Assembly: GCA_028284585.1 (NCBI GenBank)
Contig: JANQRK010000022.1
Span: forward strand, 62,001 to 126,000
DNA from: Chromatiales bacterium
GTDB taxonomy: Bacteria > Pseudomonadota > Gammaproteobacteria > Chromatiales > Chromatiaceae
DNA length: 64,000 bases
Direction of reading: 5' to 3'
Positions within the stretch are counted from its first letter, which is position 1. Each line of letters begins with the position of its first letter. This document shows positions 27,135 to 35,474 of this stretch, in pieces. Both the position numbers and the translations under genes were made by a program. The notes beneath the pieces were generated by a model. It was not told where the DNA came from and did no database searches. It saw only the letters and a list, made by a program, of their open reading frames with translations.

Positions 27135-28325
27135 ATGGTGGACCTAAGCACCGACTGGCTGGTCAACGGTGTCTTGGATCGGCTGGAGCGAATCCTACCC
27201 GCACAGCGCCCCATTGCATTGCACGAACCCGCTCTCGAAGCCAATGCCTGGGCGACCGTCAAGGATTGCCTAGCCTCTGGCTGGGTCTCATCGGTGGGGA
27301 CCTATGTCGATCGGTTCGAGCGCGAACTCGCTGAGTCAACCGGCATTGCCCATGCCATCGCCACTGTGAATGGCACTGCAGCGCTTCATACCAGCTTACT
27401 TTTGGCCGGTGTAGCGGCGGGCGACGAAGTCCTGCTGCCCGCGCTGACCTTTGTCGGTAGCGCCAACCCGGTTGCAACAATCGGTGCAGTACCGCATTTC
27501 GTCGACTGTGCTGAGGATACCTTGGGAATCGATCCACAGGCCTTGGCCACTCATCTGGAAAAGATTGCCGAGCAGCGTGATGACGCCTGCTTCAATCGGC
27601 GCAGCGGGCGACGTATCCGCGCCCTGATGGTGGTCCATGTGCTCGGTCATCTAGCCGACATGGCGGCGCTGAGCAAGATCGCCGAAAACTATGGTCTACA
27701 TGTCATCGAAGACGCAGCCGAGGCGCTAGGTAGCCGACGCGATGGCCGGCATGCCGGTGCCTGGGGTGTGCTGAGCGCACTGAGTTTCAACGGCAACAAG
27801 ATCATCACCACCGGCGGTGGCGGTGCATTGCTCACCGCAGACGCGGACCTGGCGCAGCGCGCCCGCGCACTGACCACGACAGCCAAGCGGCCGCACCCCT
27901 GGGCCTTCGAGCACGATCAGGTCGCCTTCAACTACCGAATGCCAAATCTGAACGCCGCACTGGGCGTCGCTCAACTCGAACATCTCGATGCGCTGCTGGC
28001 AGCCAAACGACATCTTGCCACTGTCTATCGAGACACCTTCGAAGACCTCGAAGGGGTTGAGGTCTTCCGCGAACCGGCGACCTGTCAAGGTAACCAATGG
28101 CTCAATCTGCTGTTGCTACCCGACGCCGTGCAGCGCGATGCGTTGCTCGGTGCAGCCCATGCACGTGGCCTGTTGTTGCGCCCCTTCTGGACTCCGTTAC
28201 ATCATCTACCCATGTATACCGGTACCCCGCGCGCTGAACTGCGCACGACCGAGCACCTGTTTGCCCGCGGGGTTTGCCTGCCCAGTTCGGCGGCACTCGC
28301 CGCCACTATCAGGGCCGCCGCATGA
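27135..28325 (+). CDS. legC: PLP-dependent sugar 4-aminotransferase (LegC-type)
   Basis: 396-residue DegT/DnrJ/EryC1 family enzyme. The PLP-binding lysine is in FNGNKIITTGGGG, preceded by the DAAEALGS motif. GWVSSVGTYVDRFE near the N-terminus is typical of the LegC family. It converts the 4-keto sugar made by LegB into the 4-amino sugar. The gene is translationally close to legB (2-bp gap). Confidence 0.9.
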   Translation: MVDLSTDWLVNGVLDRLERILPAQRPIALHEPALEANAWATVKDCLASGWVSSVGTYVDRFERELAESTGIAHAIATVNGTAALHTSLLLAGVAAGDEVLLPALTFVGSANPVATIGAVPHFVDCAEDTLGIDPQALATHLEKIAEQRDDACFNRRSGRRIRALMVVHVLGHLADMAALSKIAENYGLHVIEDAAEALGSRRDGRHAGAWGVLSALSFNGNKIITTGGGGALLTADADLAQRARALTTTAKRPHPWAFEHDQVAFNYRMPNLNAALGVAQLEHLDALLAAKRHLATVYRDTFEDLEGVEVFREPATCQGNQWLNLLLLPDAVQRDALLGAAHARGLLLRPFWTPLHHLPMYTGTPRAELRTTEHLFARGVCLPSSAALAATIRAAA

Positions 28326-28374
28326 CGGTCTCGCGGTATCAGGTAGCCGTGCCTCTGGCGGCCGGGGCAATGCC

Positions 28375-29451
28375 GTGAGCTCAGCGGTCTATATCATCGC
28401 CGAGGCCGGCGTTAACCATAACGGCAACCTGGACCGCGCGCTGGCGATGGTCGACGCAGCAGCCGACGCCCAGGTAGATGCAGTCAAGTTCCAGACCTTC
28501 TGCCCGGAGGCACTGGTCACAGCGGGCGCAGCTCAGGCCGGTTACCAAATCCGTAACCAGGGCGATGTCGGCTCACAGTTGACGATGCTACGACGGCTGG
28601 TGCTGCAACCCGAAGATCATCACGCCCTCATGGCACATTGCACAAAGCGCGATGTTGATTTTATGTCCTCACCGTTCGATGCAGGCAGCGCCGACTTCTT
28701 GGTCAATGATTTGCAGCTGCCTTGCATCAAGCTGGGTTCCGGTGAATTGACCAATGGGCCACTGCTGCTGCAGCTGGCGCGCAGCGGCCGCGAGTTGATC
28801 CTGTCGACTGGGATGGCAACCTTAGAGGAGATAGGCGAGGCGCTGAACGTCTTGGCCTTCGGCTACCTAAGGCAGGACACACCGTCAGAACGGGCCGCCT
28901 TGGCGGCGGCCTGGGAAAATCCCGCGGCCCACCAACTACTGCACGATCGGGTCACCCTGCTGCACTGCACCAGTGAGTACCCCTGCCCTCCGGACCAAGT
29001 CAATCTGCGCGCAATGGACGACCTGGCGGAGCACTTCGGATTACCCGTCGGCTACTCCGACCACACCCTGGGTATCTCGGTTGCAGTGGCCGCTACCGCG
29101 CGCGGCGCGCAGGTGCTGGAGAAGCATTTCACACTCGATCGCGGCCTTCCGGGCCCAGACCATGTCGCCTCACTCGAGCCAGACCAACTAGCGTCATTGG
29201 TCAAGGCGGTACGCGAGGTGAGCGCCGCACTCGGCGGTGGCAGCAAAGCCCCGGCGGCGGTAGAGGCCGCCAATGCGGTCGCGGCCCGCAAGAGCCTGGT
29301 GGCCGCGCGACCCATCCAGGCCGGTGAGGCCTTCGACGCCACCAACCTGACAGTCAAACGCCCAGCGACCGGGCGCTCACCCATGGACTATTGGGACCTG
29401 CTAGGCCAGTGCGCCGCGCGCGATTTCGCGGCCGACGAGGTGATCGAGTGA
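28375..29451 (+). CDS. legI: N-acetylneuraminate/legionaminate-type synthase
   Basis: 358 residues from a GTG at 28375 (VSSAVYIIAEAGVNHNG). The frame extends further upstream across legC but that part is not this protein. NeuB TIM-barrel motifs are AEAGVNHNGNLD, VDAVKFQTF, KLGSGELTN, LSTGMATLEE and YSDHTLGI. The C-terminal SAF (antifreeze-like) domain spans about 290-350. The enzyme condenses a 2-epimerised amino sugar with phosphoenolpyruvate to form a nonulosonic acid. The stop overlaps the next gene (GTGA). Confidence 0.9.
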   Translation: MSSAVYIIAEAGVNHNGNLDRALAMVDAAADAQVDAVKFQTFCPEALVTAGAAQAGYQIRNQGDVGSQLTMLRRLVLQPEDHHALMAHCTKRDVDFMSSPFDAGSADFLVNDLQLPCIKLGSGELTNGPLLLQLARSGRELILSTGMATLEEIGEALNVLAFGYLRQDTPSERAALAAAWENPAAHQLLHDRVTLLHCTSEYPCPPDQVNLRAMDDLAEHFGLPVGYSDHTLGISVAVAATARGAQVLEKHFTLDRGLPGPDHVASLEPDQLASLVKAVREVSAALGGGSKAPAAVEAANAVAARKSLVAARPIQAGEAFDATNLTVKRPATGRSPMDYWDLLGQCAARDFAADEVIE

Positions 29452-30134
29452 ACACCGCCACCGGCCCCGAGGTAATCCTATTGGGTGGCGGTGGTCATGC
29501 ACGGGCCTTGGCCGACTGCCTGCGGCTGAGCGGTCGCCGCCTGCTCGGCTTCACTGACCCGCAGGCCGGGCAACAACTGGCGCCGGGTATCCCCTGGCTG
29601 GGCGCTGATGACACGCTCTCAAGCTACGATCCGACGTCCGTTGAACTGATCAATGGACGCGGCTCGACCGGCTCGACACGCGCCAGGCGGCAACTGTTTG
29701 CCGCCTGGTGTGCACGCGGCTTCCGCTTTGCCGCCATCTACCACCCGTCGGCCGTGCTCTCCGAGCTCGATGTCGCCCTGGGAGAAGGCTGCCAGGTACT
29801 GGCCGGCGCGATCATCGGGCCAGGCGTGCGGCTGGCGTCCAACGTACTGGTCAACAACCGTGCCGTGGTCGAGCACGATTGTCAGGTGGGTAGTCATAGC
29901 CATATCGCCACAGGCGCGGTCCTGTGCGGCAGCTGCCGCATCGGTGAAGGCGTCCATATCGGCGCCGGAGCCTGCATCATCCAGGGTATCAGTATCGGAG
30001 ATGGCGCAATTATTGCTGCCGGCTCGGTAGTGACCCGTGATGTCGAGCCAATGACGCTGAGTGCAGGGGTCCCGGCAGTACCCAAACGAGCCTTGAATGA
30101 CGAAGACCTGGAAGGACATCAGCATCCCACGTGA
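29448..30134 (+). CDS. legH: Sugar O/N-acetyltransferase, NeuD/LegH type
   Basis: 228 residues from a GTG at 29448 that overlaps the legI stop; the longer frame from 29391 lies inside legI. The N-terminal Rossmann-like part begins VILLGGGGHARALADCL (PglD/NeuD N-domain). From about residue 95 a left-handed beta-helix with hexapeptide repeats follows (LGEGCQVLAGAIIGPGVRLA, IGEGVHIGAGACII), with the catalytic His in VVEHDCQVGSHSHIA. In this pathway it should acetylate the 4-amino group, using acetyl-CoA. The 3' end overlaps legX by 38 bp. Confidence 0.88.
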   Translation: MNTATGPEVILLGGGGHARALADCLRLSGRRLLGFTDPQAGQQLAPGIPWLGADDTLSSYDPTSVELINGRGSTGSTRARRQLFAAWCARGFRFAAIYHPSAVLSELDVALGEGCQVLAGAIIGPGVRLASNVLVNNRAVVEHDCQVGSHSHIATGAVLCGSCRIGEGVHIGAGACIIQGISIGDGAIIAAGSVVTRDVEPMTLSAGVPAVPKRALNDEDLEGHQHPT

Positions 30135-31149
30135 GGCCTCGCTGCAGACCGCACTGCAAGTGCTGGACAACGGCGCCATGCAAATTGCGCTGGTCGTGGA
30201 CAACGGCTGCCACCTGGCCGGCACCGTCACCGACGGTGATACCCGGCGGGCACTGTTGCGCGGCCAAGACCTGCAAACCCCAGTCGCGGAGGTCATGAAT
30301 CCCAATCCAGTGACCGGCCTTCTCGCCGAGGGACATGAGATCTGGCAACGCACCATGCACCGCCACAGTCTGCGTCATTTGCCGCTGCTCGACGCCGCAG
30401 GTTGTGTCGCCGACTTAGCACGCTATGAGCTACCGACCGAGCCGGTGCGCAATACCCCGGTCATCATTATGGCGGGCGGACTGGGGGCACGTCTGCGACC
30501 ACTGACCAACGACATCCCCAAGCCACTGCTCAAGGTCGGCTCGCGACCAGTGCTCGAGACCATTGTCGAAAACTTCGCCGAGCAAGGCTTTCAGCAGATC
30601 ACCCTCTGCGTCAACTACCGCGGCGACATGATCCGCGAACACTTCGGCGACGGTAGTTGCTGGGATATTCGAATCGACTACGTCGAGGAGCCGGACCGAA
30701 TGGGCACCGCGGGTGCCCTGACGCTGCTGCCGAATCGTCCTCAGGAACCCTTCATCGTGATGAACGGTGACCTACTGACCAAAGTGGACTTCGTGCGCTT
30801 GTTGGAATTCCATCGGCGCCAGGGCTTCGCCGCAACCGTCGCGATGCGCGAATACAGCTACCAAGTCCCTTACGGCGTACTCGAGATCAACGATCGGTAT
30901 CGAGTGATGCGGATGGTAGAAAAGCCGATGGAGCACCGCTATGTGAGTGCCGGTATCTATATCCTCGACCCGCAGACCATCGATCTGATCCCACCCGGGG
31001 AATACCATGACATGCCGACCTTGTTCAATCTGCTGATGCAACGCGACCACAGTGTCGGCAGTTTTCCACTGCGTGACTACTGGATCGATATCGGCCGCAT
31101 CGAGGATCTAGAACGGGCCAGTGCGGAATTTACCGAGTGGTTTGGCTGA
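30097..31149 (+). CDS. legX: CBS-domain sugar-1-phosphate nucleotidyltransferase (LegX/PtmE-type guanylyltransferase)
   Basis: 350 residues. Two CBS repeats occupy about 8-115 (ALVVDNGCHLAGTVTDGD, MNPNPVTG). The nucleotidyltransferase domain begins at VIIMAGGLGARLRPLT with KPLLKVG, then MNGDLLTKVDF and YWIDIGRIEDL. PtmE of Campylobacter has the same architecture and makes GDP-glucosamine for legionaminic acid, so this locus should use GDP-linked intermediates. The reading overlaps legH. It is the last gene of the operon and is convergent with fliT. Confidence 0.87.
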   Translation: MTKTWKDISIPREASLQTALQVLDNGAMQIALVVDNGCHLAGTVTDGDTRRALLRGQDLQTPVAEVMNPNPVTGLLAEGHEIWQRTMHRHSLRHLPLLDAAGCVADLARYELPTEPVRNTPVIIMAGGLGARLRPLTNDIPKPLLKVGSRPVLETIVENFAEQGFQQITLCVNYRGDMIREHFGDGSCWDIRIDYVEEPDRMGTAGALTLLPNRPQEPFIVMNGDLLTKVDFVRLLEFHRRQGFAATVAMREYSYQVPYGVLEINDRYRVMRMVEKPMEHRYVSAGIYILDPQTIDLIPPGEYHDMPTLFNLLMQRDHSVGSFPLRDYWIDIGRIEDLERASAEFTEWFG

Positions 31150-31207
31150 GCGAGCCGAAATTGATTTGCAGCAGGACCAGAGAGGCCGTCTGCAGACGTT
31201 GAGCTTG

Positions 31208-31519
31208 TCAGCCGCGCACCGCGCTGTAGGCGCCCGTGGCCCTGCGACCCCTGCCGGCGCGGCCGATTTCTTCGGCCACCTGGTCACGCGCCTCAACACT
31301 GCGCGCCATCAGATGCTTATCCAGGTCGAGGATGGCCCGCACCCGTTCGGTCACGAACTCATCGGCCGGCGCATGGGTCGCGAAGGCCTGCTCCAATAGC
31401 TGACGACGTTGTGGTTCCAGTGCAATCACCTCATCCCAATCACCGGCCTCACCGAGCTCGGTCATACGCTGACTCATCGCCAGGGCATCGTCTAGTAGCT
31501 GATGGCGGGATAGATTCAT
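31208..31519 (-). CDS. fliT: FliT-like flagellar export chaperone
   Basis: 103-residue, mostly helical protein: ALAMSQRMTELGEAGDWDEVIALEPQRRQLL is like the FliT N-terminal helices, followed by the IRAILDLDKHLM helix. The C-terminus is basic. FliT holds the filament cap protein FliD before export. It begins 5 bp after fliS stops, in the order fliD-fliS-fliT, which supports the call more than sequence similarity does. Confidence 0.78.
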   Translation of the reverse strand: MNLSRHQLLDDALAMSQRMTELGEAGDWDEVIALEPQRRQLLEQAFATHAPADEFVTERVRAILDLDKHLMARSVEARDQVAEEIGRAGRGRRATGAYSAVRG

Positions 31520-31524
31520 GATGA

Positions 31525-31965
31525 CTAGACGGCTTCTTTCGTAGTTGAGAACTTGCTACTACCCACGCCACGTACTTCTTCGGGCATGACATCCCAAGCG
31601 CCTTTGATCTCTAACATTAAGTCGATCACTTCGCTCAAGGCGTCGGCATCGTTCTGCGCCGAGGCATCGATCAGGCGACGCACCATATAGGCATATAGAT
31701 CATCCAGATTGACTGCTATCGCGCCGCCGGACTCCATGTCGAGGCTGCTGCGCAGGCCATTGATGATCGACATAGCCCAAGTGATCTGCCGGCTCTTGCC
31801 CTCGAGGTCACGCCGCTCGATACAGCCCTTGGCCGTTGCCACCTTATCCAGGGCCCCCTCCATCAGCATCTGCACCAGGCGGTGAGGGCTGGCATAGGCG
31901 ACTTCTGACTCGGTGGCCACCTTGCCGTACTCGGCCACTCCTGCGCGTTTTTTGCCGTAACTCAT
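31525..31965 (-). CDS. fliS: Flagellin export chaperone FliS
   Basis: 146 residues: YASPHRLVQMLMEGALDKVATAKG is the diagnostic N-terminal helix, and INGLRSSLDMESGG with LDDLYAYMVRRLIDA follow. FliS binds the flagellin C-terminal helix and prevents polymerisation in the cytoplasm. It lies between fliD and fliT. Confidence 0.93.
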   Translation of the reverse strand: MSYGKKRAGVAEYGKVATESEVAYASPHRLVQMLMEGALDKVATAKGCIERRDLEGKSRQITWAMSIINGLRSSLDMESGGAIAVNLDDLYAYMVRRLIDASAQNDADALSEVIDLMLEIKGAWDVMPEEVRGVGSSKFSTTKEAV

Positions 31966-32066
31966 CGGTTGGTATTCCAGGGTGATCTCAAGACAAGTTT
32001 GCTAACGGCACGGGGGCTTGGAAATTGAGGGAAGCCCAGTCGCAAACCGAGCAGCCCTGAACCGCA

Positions 32067-33401
32067 TCACACAAAGTTCTGCAACAAGAAGTTGCTGGTG
32101 CTCTGTAAGCTGCCGACAAGTTGGTCTAAGGCCGCGTATTCGCGACGCAACGCGACCTCACGTAGGTCCAGACGCCGCTCGAGATCGGACTGGTCGTCTT
32201 CTAGTTGCCGGACCCGGGTATTCATACCATCGACGCGATTGTCGATTAAGCCATCGGCATCGAGCATACTGTTGGCCAATGCATCAAAGCGGAATGCGTA
32301 ACCTTGGTCATCGTTGGCGAACAATTGCGCCACACCAGCGAAATCGGTATCCAACGCCGCGGCGAACTCAGTGCTGTCAATCGTCAGTTGACCGGAGTCT
32401 CGGTCGGTCTTGATACCTAGCTCCGACAACGCGCTGTAACTGCCCGTGAGCCCGCTCGGTGCAACATTCAAGATACCGCGCATCTGGCCGGTGATGCTGC
32501 GCAGGGTCGAATCGCCGGAGAGTTCGTCGGCACGCAATTGATCGACGGTAGAAAAGACATTGTTGTAAGCATCGACAAAGGCCTTGGCGGACTCCTCGAT
32601 CGCAGCATTATCGCGGCTCACGTTCAGAATCGTACTGCCCTCGCCTTCGAGCTCGATATCCAGGCCATCGATGGCCGAGGTGATGTTGTTCGAGGCCGAA
32701 GTCAGGGCGAAACCGTCGATGCTGAAGGCAGCATCCAACTCGGTCAGATCGGCCAAGGGCGTCCCTTGGCTGTCGCGGTTGGTCATCGTGAAATTGAAGG
32801 TCGCAGCATTGACGCCACCCGAGTAGGACAGCTGCACCCGGCTGTCATAGCCAGATTCGTCGGCGGTAAGGATCAAGCGCTGATTACCGCCACCGACATT
32901 CAAGATGGTCGCAGTCACACCCGGGTTGTCGCTCGCCGAGTTGACGGCGTCGCGGATCTCGCTCAGGGTCGACGCGCTAGATAGATCAATGCTGGTCGAA
33001 TTGCTGCCCACTGTCAGGGTGAGCGCATCACCTGCGCCACCACCGAAGGTATCGGTTTCGGCAAAGGCATCCGAGCCCAGCTTGTGATTCTGGGCCAGGC
33101 GGGTGACATCCACATTATATAGACCGGCCGCGGCATCGCTTGCGGCACTGACCTTGGCGACATCCTCGTCTGACGAGTCGGATTGAAAAATCCTGAAGGC
33201 GTCCAGCGAGCTCAGGTCCTTCATGGCGTCCTGGAACGATGAGACGGCACTCTTCAGGCTGCCGTAGGCCGAAATCTGCGAACGAGTGTCCGCTTCCCGA
33301 CGCTGTAATGCGACCAGCGGCTGACGTTCCAACGTCATCAACTGCGAGATGATGGTTTCGATATCCAGGCCTGACCCGACGCCGGCCGCAGTGATCGCCA
33401 T
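32067..33401 (-). CDS. fliD: Flagellar filament cap protein FliD
   Basis: 444 residues. The N-terminus AAGVGSGLDIETIISQLM and a C-terminal coiled coil (RVRQLEDDQSDLERRLDLRE, then LVGSLQSTSNFLLQ) are FliD hallmarks. The middle is beta-rich and Ser/Thr/Asp-rich. AGGAGA lies 7 nt before ATG. FliD forms the cap at the filament tip under which flagellin inserts. Confidence 0.95.
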   Translation of the reverse strand: MAITAAGVGSGLDIETIISQLMTLERQPLVALQRREADTRSQISAYGSLKSAVSSFQDAMKDLSSLDAFRIFQSDSSDEDVAKVSAASDAAAGLYNVDVTRLAQNHKLGSDAFAETDTFGGGAGDALTLTVGSNSTSIDLSSASTLSEIRDAVNSASDNPGVTATILNVGGGNQRLILTADESGYDSRVQLSYSGGVNAATFNFTMTNRDSQGTPLADLTELDAAFSIDGFALTSASNNITSAIDGLDIELEGEGSTILNVSRDNAAIEESAKAFVDAYNNVFSTVDQLRADELSGDSTLRSITGQMRGILNVAPSGLTGSYSALSELGIKTDRDSGQLTIDSTEFAAALDTDFAGVAQLFANDDQGYAFRFDALANSMLDADGLIDNRVDGMNTRVRQLEDDQSDLERRLDLREVALRREYAALDQLVGSLQSTSNFLLQNFV

Positions 33402-33446
33402 ATCGATATCTCCTGCGCCCGCTCAGCGCATATTGTTCAGATAAGT

Positions 33447-33812
33447 TCAGGCGGAGTCTTGGAAAATCACCCCAGCCGCCTCTTCGAGGCGCTGCCGCAG
33501 GCGCACCAGCTCCTCGCTGGGGATCTGCCGCACCACCTCATCGGTCTCTCGATCGATCACCTTGATCACGGTACTACCGCTTTCTCGATCGACCGAGAAG
33601 TGAAGTTCTCTATGCAACTCACGTACCAGTGTGTTCAGGTCGGAGACCACATCGTCCAACGACGGCTTCTCTTGGGCCGCTTCCCGGGCCTGCAACGACG
33701 TCGGCTCTTGGGTCGCCCGAATCTCCGCTACCGTGCCGCGCTGCTGCACCGCGCTGGGTGCTTGCGCCTGGCGCGGTGCGACTGATTTGATGCTATCAAG
33801 GTCACTCACCAT
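33447..33812 (-). CDS. flaG: FlaG family protein
   Basis: 121 residues. The N-terminal half is Gln/Ala-rich and probably disordered. The C-terminal half has LHFSVDRESGSTVIKVIDRETDEVVRQIPSEE, the FlaG domain signature, ending in the RLRQRLEE helix. FlaG influences filament length in polar-flagellated bacteria. It lies directly between flagellin 1 and fliD. Confidence 0.93.
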   Translation of the reverse strand: MVSDLDSIKSVAPRQAQAPSAVQQRGTVAEIRATQEPTSLQAREAAQEKPSLDDVVSDLNTLVRELHRELHFSVDRESGSTVIKVIDRETDEVVRQIPSEELVRLRQRLEEAAGVIFQDSA

Positions 33813-33843
33813 TTCGTTGTCTCCTACTCCGTCGGGAGGTCAC

Positions 33844-33896
33844 GGCGCCCTTGGGGGGCGCCGCCACCCGGCACCGCGCGGGGGCTGCCCGCGCGG
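33844..33896 (-). other. Two strong GC-rich hairpins between flagellin 1 and flaG
   Basis: GGCGCCC/GGGCGCC with a 5-nt loop (33844-33862) and CCGCGCGGG/CCCGCGCGG with a 5-nt loop (33874-33896) are perfect. Neither is followed by a T tract, so they are not classic terminators. They could protect the 3' end of the highly expressed flagellin message and lower readthrough into flaG-fliD-fliS-fliT. Confidence 0.5.
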
Positions 33897-34001
33897 CCCG
33901 AGCGATGTTCGGTGCTGCCAGCGATCCGGAAACCCTGTGGTTTCGTTTCTCTGGCCAAAACTACCGGACATCAGCTACCTCTAATCGAGGATGCCTTACC
34001 C

Positions 34002-34844
34002 TTACCGCAGCAGCGACAAGACGTTCTGCGGTACCGAGTTGGCCTGCGCCAACATTGCTGTACCTGCCTGCTGCAGGATCTGCACACGGGTCAGGTTAGC
34101 GGTCTCAGACGCGAAGTCTGCATCCCTAACACGGCTACGTGCAGCGCTTTGGTTCTCGATGATGTTGGCGTTGTTGCGCACAGTCGACTCCAAGCGGTTC
34201 TGCTTGGCACCAAAGTCAGCCCGTTTTTGCGTGATGTTGTTGATGGCGCTGTCCAGGCGAGTGATCGCGCTCAAGGCCTTGTCTGCGGTACTGATCGCCG
34301 TGGTTGTTGATACCGCGGATGCCAAACCGCCACTGGCTACCGTCCGAGTGGCTAGATCAAAGGTGCTAATGCCGATCTGGTTGGCTGCTCCGCTTTTGAA
34401 ACCAACCTGGAAGTCGAGGCTAGCTTCGTTACCCAGCAGGTTCACGCCGTTAAACTCTGCGGTATCCGTAATACGGACAATCTCAGCCTGGAGTTCGGTA
34501 AACTCATCGTTCAGCGATAACTTGTCGGCGCTGCTGACCGTAGCGTTTGCCGATTGAACGGCAAGCTCACGCATCCGCTGCAGCATATTACCTATCTCAT
34601 CCATTGCGCCTTCAGCGGTTTGCAACAGCGAGATGCCGTCGTTGGCGTTTCGGTTGGCCTGCTCTAGGCCACGGATTTGCGCGCTGAAACGCTCCGCAAT
34701 GGCCAGACCAGCGGCATCGTCTTTAGCACTGTTGATGCGCAGGCCCGAGGACAGGCGCTGCAGTGATGTGGCCATGCTCGCTTGCGAGTTCATTAGCATG
34801 CGCTGCGAGTTGAGGGACATTACGTTGGTATTGATAACTGCCAT
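34002..34844 (-). CDS. fliC: Flagellin (copy 1)
   Basis: 280 residues with the N-terminal D0/D1 (AVINTNVMSLNSQRMLMNSQ, SSGLRINSAKDDAAGLAIAERF) and the C-terminal D1/D0 (IIENQSAARSRVRDADFA, QILQQAGTAMLAQAN, VPQNVLSLLR). The central part is short, so the exposed D2/D3 domains are absent. GGAGA precedes the ATG by 9 nt. The gene is divergent from fliW, with a long leader between. Ser/Thr residues in the 160-205 region are potential glycosylation sites (inference). Confidence 0.96.
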   Translation of the reverse strand: MAVINTNVMSLNSQRMLMNSQASMATSLQRLSSGLRINSAKDDAAGLAIAERFSAQIRGLEQANRNANDGISLLQTAEGAMDEIGNMLQRMRELAVQSANATVSSADKLSLNDEFTELQAEIVRITDTAEFNGVNLLGNEASLDFQVGFKSGAANQIGISTFDLATRTVASGGLASAVSTTTAISTADKALSAITRLDSAINNITQKRADFGAKQNRLESTVRNNANIIENQSAARSRVRDADFASETANLTRVQILQQAGTAMLAQANSVPQNVLSLLR

Positions 34845-34899
34845 GATATTTCTCCAATCAACCGGCCTGTGGCTTACTTGGACCGGGGAGTTGCTTCGT

Positions 34900-34930
34900 G
34901 GCGGATATACGATCGATCGTATCTACCGCC
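34900..34930 (-). promoter_or_regulatory. Palindrome/hairpin in the flagellin 1 leader
   Basis: ATACGATCGATCGTAT (34907-34922) is a perfect 16-bp palindrome, enclosed by GGCGG (34900-34904) and CCGCC (34926-34930). In RNA it would be a hairpin about 55 nt before the flagellin start codon. The start-proximal ribosome site contains GGA, the core of CsrA targets. A role in translational control is inferred from the nearby fliW only. Confidence 0.45.
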
Positions 34931-35248
34931 TCCCAATGGCTTTGCTTGCAAAGCCTGGATCGCTGAACCAAATCAACGATCCGCATTCGATTGGCGGTCT
35001 GTGGAGAGATGAGCTGGGTGTTGCCGTTATGGCCGCTCGGCGCGGCACAGGGCCGCTGTTCGCCCACGCAGAGGGGGCTGCAGAAGTGGTCGCCGTCTGG
35101 CAACCGCGCGTCTCGGCCCGCTGTCGAGGCCTGAGTCGCAAACTTCTTGTATGGAGGTCTTTCGGCGCCGCAGGCTGCCAGAAAGGCCTTCACTGTACCG
35201 AGCGGATATGCTGAACCCAATCGTCTGCATTTACCGCCTTCGCTGCTT

Positions 35249-35275
35249 GCAACGGCGGTCTATTAGAATTCTTTA
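35249..35275 (-). promoter_or_regulatory. Candidate sigma28 (FliA) promoter for flagellin 1
   Basis: On the minus strand TAAAGAAT is followed by 11 nt and GCCGTTGC, against the consensus TAAAGTTT-N11-GCCGATAA. The -35 and the GCCG core with exact spacing match; the end of the -10 does not. It is about 400 nt upstream of the flagellin start, so it is provisional. Confidence 0.4.
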
Positions 35276-35338
35276 ATCCCTAGAATCCCCAATTCACCAC
35301 TGCACCTTGCAGCGGGTTTTTCCTTTGCGGGACGCTAC

Positions 35339-35354
35339 TGGCACTGATTCTGCA
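35339..35354 (+). promoter_or_regulatory. Candidate sigma54 promoter for fliW
   Basis: TGGCACTGATTCTGCA aligns with the consensus TGGCACG-N4-TTGCW; the invariant GG and GC are 12 bp apart as required. The expected start of transcription is about 110 nt before the fliW ATG. Confidence 0.55.
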
Positions 35355-35474
35355 TCCACCAAGTTCAATAGCGTCGATGCGTCAATATTTCGTTGTCTCC
35401 GGGCTCACAATCGACAAGCTATCGCAGTGACAACACTTTTCATCCGGAGCGAGCGACCTGGAGGGCATTTAGCC

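Larger units (their letters stand above)
34845..35474. other. Gene-free interval between flagellin 1 and fliW (regulatory region)
   Basis: 630 bp without a convincing gene; a 120-codon minus-strand frame inside it has poor composition. It holds a hairpin/palindrome (34900-34930), a sigma28-like site (35249-35275) reading towards flagellin 1 and a sigma54-like site (35339-35354) reading towards fliW. The flagellin leader would be about 400 nt, unusually long. Confidence 0.6.

Noticed and set aside
27988-28374. N-terminal extension of legI
   Set aside because: The frame runs antisense-like inside legC; family start matches the GTG at 28375.
34858-35220. 120-codon frame upstream of flagellin 1
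   Set aside because: Low-quality composition, no family, and it lies across the regulatory palindrome.
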